Assembly (NCBI GenBank): GCA_028284145.1 | Contig: JANQSH010000105.1 | Coordinates: 1 to 46,190, forward strand | Direction of reading: 5' to 3' | Source of the DNA: Planctomycetaceae bacterium | GTDB lineage: Bacteria; Planctomycetota; Planctomycetia; Planctomycetales; Planctomycetaceae | Length of the DNA: 46,190 bases | Shown here: positions 40,951-46,190 of the stretch, one piece after another | How positions within the stretch are numbered: position 1 is the stretch's first letter | Layout of the letters: each line of letters opens with the position of its first letter | The notes under the pieces: model-generated | The model's input: the letters and a program-made list of their open reading frames with translations, nothing else | Database searches by the model: none | What the model was told of the DNA's origin: nothing | Program-made: the position numbers and the translations under genes

Positions 40951-41964
40951 ATGACTTCCTCACTGGAAATCACGGGAATCAGCCCGCAAAGCCATCAGTT
41001 GCGCGAACGCGTGCGCATGGTGTCTGAACTGAAAACACCCGTCTGCATTCTGGGACATCCGGGAACAGAAATTGACACAGTCGCCCGGATGATTCACATT
41101 ACCGGCAGTCGTGCGGAGCAACCCTTCATGCGGCTGGATTGCAGTATTCACAGTTCCGAAAGCCTGCAACGCCGGCTGTTCGGCGTGGAAACCGGTTTTC
41201 CCGCTGACGACGCTCCCGCTGGTTGTGCTTTGCGTTGGGCCAAAGGTGGCACACTGTTTCTCGATGACGTCGACGAGCTTTCGCTACACGTGCAGAAGAA
41301 CCTGGTCGACTATTTGAAGTCGCAGGATCGACTGGCAATCGCCCGGCAGGCCTCGCAAGTAACGGGTGGTTGGGAGACATCCGGTCAACAGGTCGAGCAG
41401 GAAGATGTCTCAATCCGCCTGATTGTCGCCAGTCGTGTTGATCTCGCCGAGATGGTACAGACCAACCAGTTCCGAGGTGACCTGTTCCAGTATGTCACGC
41501 GAAATGTCATTGCCGTGCCATCGCTGAAAGAACGAGCCTGTGATATCGGCCTGATTACAGAATCGATTCTGCGGCAACTCGCGGTCAAGGAAGGACGGCA
41601 TCCTTTGCAGCTTTCTCAAGAAGCGTTCGACCGGCTGGAATCGTACGATTGGCCGGGCAACGTAGATGAACTCGAAGATGTTCTGGCTCGAGTGCAGGCT
41701 GTCGAGCGGGGAACAACGGTGACGGCGGAGATGATCAGCAGTTGGCTGGCCACACCAGAAACCAATACCGAAACCGAGCCTGAAGGACTCTCGCTGAAAG
41801 AAATGGAACGCAAGCTGATCGAGGCAACACTGGCTCGGTTTGGCGGGCATCGCGAACGAACGGCAAAGGCATTGAAGATCGGTGTTCGGACACTCTCGGG
41901 CAAACTGCGGGATTACGGCTACCCCCCGCGTGGCGGCCCAGGTTCCAATCGTCGCGCGGCATAA
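40951..41964 (+). CDS. degenerate sigma-54 activator-like AAA protein with Fis-type HTH
   Basis: Protein of 337 aa with the fold and order of a sigma-54 activator AAA domain, then a Fis-type helix-turn-helix at the C terminus (MERKLIEATLARFGGHRERT, ALKIGVRTLSGKLRDYGY). Key residues are lost. Walker A reads GHPGTEID (residues 35-42) instead of GESGTGKE, without the lysine. The GAFTGA loop that touches sigma-54 is replaced by GVETGFPADDAP (78-89). Walker B survives (TLFLDDVDEL, 101-110), as do FRGDLFQYVTRNVIAVPSLKER and YDWPGNVDELEDVL. It is therefore unlikely to hydrolyse ATP or to remodel sigma-54, but may bind DNA. Sitting just before flgB, it may regulate flagellar genes in another way. There is no N-terminal receiver domain. 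Confidence 0.85.
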   Translation: MTSSLEITGISPQSHQLRERVRMVSELKTPVCILGHPGTEIDTVARMIHITGSRAEQPFMRLDCSIHSSESLQRRLFGVETGFPADDAPAGCALRWAKGGTLFLDDVDELSLHVQKNLVDYLKSQDRLAIARQASQVTGGWETSGQQVEQEDVSIRLIVASRVDLAEMVQTNQFRGDLFQYVTRNVIAVPSLKERACDIGLITESILRQLAVKEGRHPLQLSQEAFDRLESYDWPGNVDELEDVLARVQAVERGTTVTAEMISSWLATPETNTETEPEGLSLKEMERKLIEATLARFGGHRERTAKALKIGVRTLSGKLRDYGYPPRGGPGSNRRAA

Positions 41965-42028
41965 CCAGACACAGATATGCTCCGATTATGTTGAATCAGT
42001 CAATCCAACAACCTCGTAAGGTGTGTTC

Positions 42029-42469
42029 ATGATGAACGGGATTTTCAATTCGTCGACGTTACCGCTGCTGGAAAAACTGGCAGCGTTTGGCGAACGACGT
42101 CAGGAAGTGCTGGCTGGCAATCTGGCCAATATCGACACGCCCAACTACACGCCACGCGATCTTTCCGTGGAAGACTTTCAACAGGCGATGCAGGCTGCGA
42201 TCGAACGGCGATCACGGCCAGCATCTGCCGGGGACGCACCGCCCAACCCTGTAACCGGTTCTCGAATTGACGATCTGTTTCCGGCGGAGATGTTCCACGC
42301 CCGGCCTGACGCCACCCGGAATCTGACGTTTCAGGACGGGGCCAACCGTAGCGTGGAAAAAGAAGTGATGGAACTGACGAAAAACTCGATGATGCAGCGT
42401 TTTGCCGTCGAACTGATGGTCGCGCAAATGAGCATGTTGCAGACGGCGATCAGCGAGCGTCCGTTGTAG
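42029..42469 (+). CDS. flgB: flagellar basal-body rod protein FlgB
   Basis: Proximal rod protein of 146 aa. The N-terminal rod signature is present (LPLLEKLAAFGERRQEVLAG, NLANIDTPNYTPRDLSVEDF), as is the C-terminal helix (EVMELTKNSMMQRFAVELMV). The middle, residues about 60-95, is a variable loop. It is exported by the flagellar system without a cleaved signal. AAGG lies 7 bases before the ATG at 42029; the next codon, 42032, is an alternative. It is followed by flgC after 39 bases, the usual order. Confidence 0.95.
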   Translation: MMNGIFNSSTLPLLEKLAAFGERRQEVLAGNLANIDTPNYTPRDLSVEDFQQAMQAAIERRSRPASAGDAPPNPVTGSRIDDLFPAEMFHARPDATRNLTFQDGANRSVEKEVMELTKNSMMQRFAVELMVAQMSMLQTAISERPL

Positions 42470-42508
42470 GAATGATGTCTGGCCAGCAAGAACTCGTGGA
42501 GCGGAAAC

Positions 42509-42916
42509 ATGTTGAAATCGATTGACATCAGTACCAGCGCGCTGGTCGCTCAGCGCCAGAGGATGAATACGATTGCGGGCAATATCGCCAATGTGAACAC
42601 GACGCGTAATGCCGAGGGAGACGTCGCCCCTTTTCAACGGCGGTTCATCAGGTTCACGGCTGACAAGTCGGCTCACGAGCCTGGCGGAGCCGGCGTGGTT
42701 TATCAGGTGGAGATCGATACGAAAACGCCGGCTCGAAAGGTCCATCAACCTGGTCATCCCGATGCCGATGCCGAAGGATACGTTTCCTATCCAAACATCA
42801 ATCTGGTAACCGAATTCGTAAATGCTTTGGAAGCAGCCCGGGCGTATGAAGCGAACGTCGCGGCGATTGATATGGCCAAGAATATGGCGGAAGTCGGCAT
42901 GCGAATTCTCGCTTGA
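42509..42916 (+). CDS. flgC: flagellar basal-body rod protein FlgC
   Basis: Rod protein of 135 aa with the N-terminal motif SALVAQRQRMNTIAGNIANV and TTRNAEG, and the C-terminal family end NLVTEFVNALEAARAYEANV, AAIDMAKNMAEVGMRIL. Length and layout are normal for the family. It stands between flgB and fliE, with which it builds the proximal rod. Confidence 0.96.
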   Translation: MLKSIDISTSALVAQRQRMNTIAGNIANVNTTRNAEGDVAPFQRRFIRFTADKSAHEPGGAGVVYQVEIDTKTPARKVHQPGHPDADAEGYVSYPNINLVTEFVNALEAARAYEANVAAIDMAKNMAEVGMRILA

Positions 42917-42963
42917 AACGCTAAACGAAAAACAGCCGCCCCTTACCCGAAACAGGTTTTGAC

Positions 42964-43275
42964 ATGACACAACCGATCAGCAATGTGACCTCACTTCAGC
43001 GGCCTTCGTTTCCAGCAGTCGATCCGACTCTCAGCCAGGCGCGGATGACCGATCAGACTGGTTTTCAGAACCTGCTGCTGCAATCGATCCAACAGGTTAA
43101 CGGGATGGAACAACAGGCAAACCTCGCGATTGAGCAAAGTCTCTCTGGAGGCAACATCACGCAGGTGGAAGTCTTTTCCGCAGTGAAGAAGGCTGATCTT
43201 GCACTCAAGATGATGATGCAGGTTCGCAATAAACTGCTCGAAGCGTTTAACGAAATCAAACAACTGCGAATGTAG
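42964..43275 (+). CDS. fliE: flagellar hook-basal body protein FliE
   Basis: Small helical protein of 103 aa linking the MS ring to the rod. The C-terminal signature is clear: VNGMEQQANLAIEQSLSGG, then QVEVFSAVKKADLALKMMMQ and VRNKLLEAFNEIKQLRM. The length is typical. The next gene, fliF, starts 162 bases later rather than close by, because R1 copy I lies between. Confidence 0.94.
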   Translation: MTQPISNVTSLQRPSFPAVDPTLSQARMTDQTGFQNLLLQSIQQVNGMEQQANLAIEQSLSGGNITQVEVFSAVKKADLALKMMMQVRNKLLEAFNEIKQLRM

Positions 43276-43322
43276 ACAGATTCGCATCGACGTCGCTCCT
43301 GACGATCCATTGAAACGAAATG

Positions 43323-43422
43323 AGAGCAGTTTACCTCTTCGTGTGACGGTTCTCGCTCGTGGGAGCCTGTATTTGCAGATCAAAGAACGTGCATCGCGCC
43401 ACAAGAGAGCGTAATACGCTCT
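43323..43422 (+). repeat. R1 repeat, copy I (between fliE and fliF)
   Basis: A complete 100-bp copy from AGAGCAGTTTACC to AGAGCGTAATACGCTCT. The hairpin ends 15 bases before the fliF ATG, so in the operon transcript it would lie next to the ribosome landing region. Confidence 0.95.
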
Positions 43423-43437
43423 AGAAAACGGTTGAGC

Positions 43438-45048
43438 ATGGAAGCTCTGAAACGTACCTGCCATCAGTTTCGCGAACTTTACAAGACCATGACGCCCAGC
43501 CAGCGTGCGACGTTGATCGTCGTGCCGGTATTGCTGGTCATGGCGTTTGGTTTTCTCATGTTCAACGACAAGTCGTCATCCTACGTTGCGTTGTCGTGGG
43601 GAAAGGTTTTTACGACTGAAGAGGTCATCAGTGCAGAGCAGGCCCTGCGTGACGCCGGACTAACGGAGTTCCGCCGTGAGGGTCAACGAATTATGGCCCC
43701 GGCTGCGGAAGTGGAACAATACAATGCCGCGCTGCTGGCTGATGGCAGTCTTCCCTCAGACTGGGCATCGGAATGGGAACGGAAATTCGAAAAATCGAGC
43801 CTGTTCACGAGCAAGGATCAGTTGCAGACGATGAAGGATATCGCGTTGGCAAAGGAATTGCGGCGGGTGATTCGCGCGGTACCGGAAATCGAAGATGCCA
43901 GCGTTATATGGGCTCGGGCCAAACCGCGCCGCTGGCCCCGCAATGTCCCGAACGTCACCGCGACGGTGAATGTCCGACCGCGACGTGGACGGGAAATTTC
44001 GATGGAATTGGTCCAGTCGCTCCGTGCTGCGGTGGCGAATATGGTTCCCGACCTGAAACCCGAAAAGGTGACCATCTTTAATCAGGCGACAGGAAAATCC
44101 TACACAGCTGATCAGGAAGGAGACCCGTTTGACAGCCGACTGCTTTCTCGCATTCGCGAATTTGAGAATCTGCATCAGTCAAAGATACTGGAAGCGTTGT
44201 CCTACATCCCGGATGTCCTCGTCACGGTCAATGTCGAGGTGGATAATCTCAAACGCATGATTGTCCGGGAGCAATCGGTTGATCCCAAGAAAATCGTAAC
44301 ATTGCAATCCAACGAGCGGGTTTCGAGCCATTCCGCCGCACGACAACCCTCCAGTGCCGAACCGGGGCAGGTCTCCAATCGCCCAAGGGAACTGGTCAGT
44401 AACTCGGGACATACGCAGTCCAGCAGTTCCTCCAATACAGACACATCGACAGTCAGTGCCCCCTCATTTCTGGTGACCGACAAAGAGATGATTGCCGCTA
44501 TGCCCAAGGCGGTCCAGGTTTCCGTTTCCATTCCGAAAGAGTATTACGAGGCCGTGGCGACGAAAGAGGGGCATTCTGCTGGTGAGACTGATGAGGCAGA
44601 ACAGCAGTTTGAACAAGCGGTTGCTCAGATCGAAACACAGGTTCTCAATGATGTGAAGGCAACCGTTAAGCGGCACGTTCCCACTGGTTCACCGGATGAA
44701 GCGATCAATGTCAGTTCGTTCGTACGAGTGGAACGCACGATGCCCGAAGCCGAAGTCCCGATTGCCGATCAGGTAGGGCATGTGGTGAGTGAATGGGGGG
44801 GGACGATCGGGCTGGGCCTGTTCACACTGTTTGCCGTCTGGATGATGTTCAAAAGCATGCCCAAAACGCCCCCAATTGAAGAGACGACGACTCAGATTCA
44901 GTCAACTCTGTCGATGGTGTCTGGTGATGGCGATCACGAAGATGAAGAAGTGGAGGAAGTGAACGAACGGGAACGCCTGCACGAAATGGTGCGAGATCAT
45001 CCTGAACTGGCGGCTGCCGTTTTGACCAAATGGTTGAGACAGTCCTGA
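43438..45048 (+). CDS. fliF: flagellar MS-ring protein FliF
   Basis: MS-ring protein of 536 aa. The first membrane helix is at about residues 26-42 (LIVVPVLLVMAFGFLMF). Ring-building domains follow (ALRDAGLTEFRREGQRIMAP, ARAKPRRWPRNVPNVTATVN, VTIFNQATGKSYTADQE). The long loop (about 290-355) is Ser/Gln-rich and variable. The second helix lies near residues 453-472 (TIGLGLFTLFAVWMMFKSM). The C-terminal tail RLHEMVRDHPELAAAVLTKW is the FliG-binding segment. The ATG at 43438 fits the family; the TTG at 43432 is an alternative. No Shine-Dalgarno is visible because R1 copy I lies directly upstream. Confidence 0.95.
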   Translation: MEALKRTCHQFRELYKTMTPSQRATLIVVPVLLVMAFGFLMFNDKSSSYVALSWGKVFTTEEVISAEQALRDAGLTEFRREGQRIMAPAAEVEQYNAALLADGSLPSDWASEWERKFEKSSLFTSKDQLQTMKDIALAKELRRVIRAVPEIEDASVIWARAKPRRWPRNVPNVTATVNVRPRRGREISMELVQSLRAAVANMVPDLKPEKVTIFNQATGKSYTADQEGDPFDSRLLSRIREFENLHQSKILEALSYIPDVLVTVNVEVDNLKRMIVREQSVDPKKIVTLQSNERVSSHSAARQPSSAEPGQVSNRPRELVSNSGHTQSSSSSNTDTSTVSAPSFLVTDKEMIAAMPKAVQVSVSIPKEYYEAVATKEGHSAGETDEAEQQFEQAVAQIETQVLNDVKATVKRHVPTGSPDEAINVSSFVRVERTMPEAEVPIADQVGHVVSEWGGTIGLGLFTLFAVWMMFKSMPKTPPIEETTTQIQSTLSMVSGDGDHEDEEVEEVNERERLHEMVRDHPELAAAVLTKWLRQS

Positions 45049-45101
45049 TCCTGCACACTGATCTTGACGGAATCCCCCAAACTTCATAGCAGCATCCCAT
45101 T

Positions 45102-46094
45102 ATGGAAGATATTCGCAAATCCGCCATTCTGATGTTGAGCCTTGAGAAACCTCTCGCGGCTGAGGTGATGAGCCAGTTGCCCAAGAAAATGGTCGAACTG
45201 GTGACCCTGGAAATCGCCCGGCTGCAGGAGGTAACGCGCGAAGAACAGGACCGCGTACTCAAGGAATTCTATGACATGGCGGCAGAACAGTCATACATCG
45301 AGCAGGGTGGTGTCGATTTCGCGAACGCTCTGCTGGAGCAATCGCTCGGCAAGGAAGACGCGGGCGAAATTCTGGAAACCGTCCGGCAGTCAATGACTGA
45401 AGTCCCATTCGGATTTCTGCAGAAGGTTGGGTCGGATAACCTGCTGACCTTTATTTCCGAGGAGCATCCCCAGACGATCGCGCTGATCATGTCTCATTTG
45501 CCACCGAATATGGCAGCAGAGGTTCTCGGCGGGTTGCCATCGAACAAGCAGTTGGAAGTGATTCGCCGCGTGGCGAACATGGAACAGACCAGCCCGGAAG
45601 TTGTGCAGGATGTGGAACGCAGCCTCGAACGTCGCATGATCTCGACGCTGAATCAGCAGATGGAAAAAGCGGGCGGAATTTCAATGGTGGCTCAGATCCT
45701 CAACGTCACCGACCGCGTGACCAACAAAGGGATTCTTGAGAATCTGGAACACGAAGATACCGAACTGGTAGATGAGATTCGCCGCTTGATGTTCGTGTTC
45801 GACGATCTGCTCAAACTTGACGATAAGGCGATTCAGGCATTGCTGAAGGAAATCGACAACAGCCAGTGGGCGGTTGCATTAAAAGGTGCATCGGAAGAAA
45901 TTCGGAACAAAATTCTGGGCAACCTTTCGCAACGTGCCTCAGATATGCTCCGGGAAGAAATGGAATACCTCGGCCCGGTCCGTGTCAGTGATGTTGAAGG
46001 AATGCAGCAGACCATTGTTGATACCGTTCGCCGATTGGAAGAGGCGGGCGAAATCGTCGTTGCCGTCGGTGGCGAAGATCAGTTCATTACCTAG
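45102..46094 (+). CDS. fliG: flagellar motor switch protein FliG
   Basis: Motor switch protein of 330 aa linking the MS ring to the rotor and to the stator. The N-terminal domain starts DIRKSAILMLSLEKPLAAEV. The middle domain contains the EHPQTIALIMSHLPPNMAAE signature (EHPQ motif). The C-terminal domain has MFVFDDLLKLDDKAIQALL, EIDNSQWAVALKGASEEIRN, KILGNLSQRASDMLREEME and LGPVRVSDVEGMQQTIVDTV, with the charged torque helix intact. The stop codon TAG overlaps the first two bases of R1 copy J. Further flagellar genes probably follow beyond the window. Confidence 0.97.
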   Translation: MEDIRKSAILMLSLEKPLAAEVMSQLPKKMVELVTLEIARLQEVTREEQDRVLKEFYDMAAEQSYIEQGGVDFANALLEQSLGKEDAGEILETVRQSMTEVPFGFLQKVGSDNLLTFISEEHPQTIALIMSHLPPNMAAEVLGGLPSNKQLEVIRRVANMEQTSPEVVQDVERSLERRMISTLNQQMEKAGGISMVAQILNVTDRVTNKGILENLEHEDTELVDEIRRLMFVFDDLLKLDDKAIQALLKEIDNSQWAVALKGASEEIRNKILGNLSQRASDMLREEMEYLGPVRVSDVEGMQQTIVDTVRRLEEAGEIVVAVGGEDQFIT

Positions 46095-46190
46095 AGCAGT
46101 TTACCTTTTCGTGTGACGGATTTCGCTCGTGGGAGCCTGCAATTGTAGACCAAACGGCGTCCATCGCGCCACGGAAGAGCGTAACACGCT
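46093..46190 (+). repeat. R1 repeat, copy J (cut by the window edge)
   Basis: 98 bases of a copy running to the last base of the window; the final CT of the hairpin arm would lie outside. Its first two bases form part of the fliG stop codon. The loop of the hairpin is AAC, as in copy C. Confidence 0.93.

Noticed and set aside
3718-46190. R1 copies as a CRISPR array, att sites or integron attC sites
   Set aside because: The copies are kilobases apart in both orientations with genes between, there are no uniform spacers, and no cas, integrase or cassette structure is present.

Overview
This window most likely comes from a planctomycete (order Planctomycetales). The sequence evidence is a DUF1080 (3-keto-disaccharide hydrolase) secreted protein, a cysteine-rich HEAT-type exported protein, several large exported proteins of unknown role, scattered MoxR/DUF58/VWA genes, short or absent Shine-Dalgarno sequences at many starts, and a flagellar cluster in planctomycete style. 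No species is named because nothing in the sequence fixes one. There is no prophage, CRISPR array, rRNA, tRNA or recognisable transposase.

Layout. 0.3-2.0 kb: SCO, DUF420 and a small CPMC-motif membrane protein (copper/cytochrome oxidase assembly). 2.0-6.6 kb (minus): a NIF3-type protein, a DUF983 protein, a small membrane protein and possibly a 49-aa protein, preceded by an 887-aa exported protein. 6.8-10.6 kb: sugar isomerase-like gene, xseA, a REP-like palindrome, xseB, DUF1080. 10.6-15.6 kb: membrane protein, moxR, Cys-rich HEAT protein (minus), AI-2E family permease (minus). 15.9-19.2 kb: double-ACT protein, NadD-like nucleotidyltransferase, small lipoprotein, unknown exported protein. 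19.5-22.5 kb (minus): YbdK-type ligase, M20 amidohydrolase, possible small gene. 22.5-25.4 kb: a tight three-gene run (YfgM-like membrane protein, RluA-family pseudouridine synthase, FAH-family enzyme). 25.4-33.5 kb: DUF58, thioredoxin lipoprotein, PilZ protein, alpha/beta hydrolase, gene-free stretch with a probable gene remnant, large VWA membrane protein, thioredoxin/EF-hand protein. 33.9-40.3 kb: a BNR/CBM9-like exported protein and a TPR membrane protein. 40.4-46.1 kb: flagellar genes in the order FlgN-like chaperone, degenerate sigma-54-type AAA regulator, flgB, flgC, fliE, fliF, fliG, open at the right edge.

The most striking non-genic signal is a dispersed repeat of almost exactly 100 bp, called R1 here. 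It has ten recognisable copies in 46 kb, in both orientations. It begins AGAGCAGTTTACC and ends in a hairpin, AGAGCGT-aat-ACGCTCT. Copies sit between genes, inside the flagellar operon, across a stop codon, inside a reading frame, as a head-to-tail tandem, and as a matched inverted pair around moxR. A second, rarer repeat (R2, about 76 bp, two copies) and matches to two repeat motifs that are widespread in other bacteria are also present.

The most interesting protein is the regulator-like gene in the flagellar cluster. It keeps the sigma-54 activator fold and a Fis-type helix-turn-helix but has lost the Walker A lysine and the GAFTGA loop. Second is the large VWA protein, whose N terminus carries three spaced F-x-(S/A)-(S/A)-W motifs when the GTG start with the good ribosome binding site is used.
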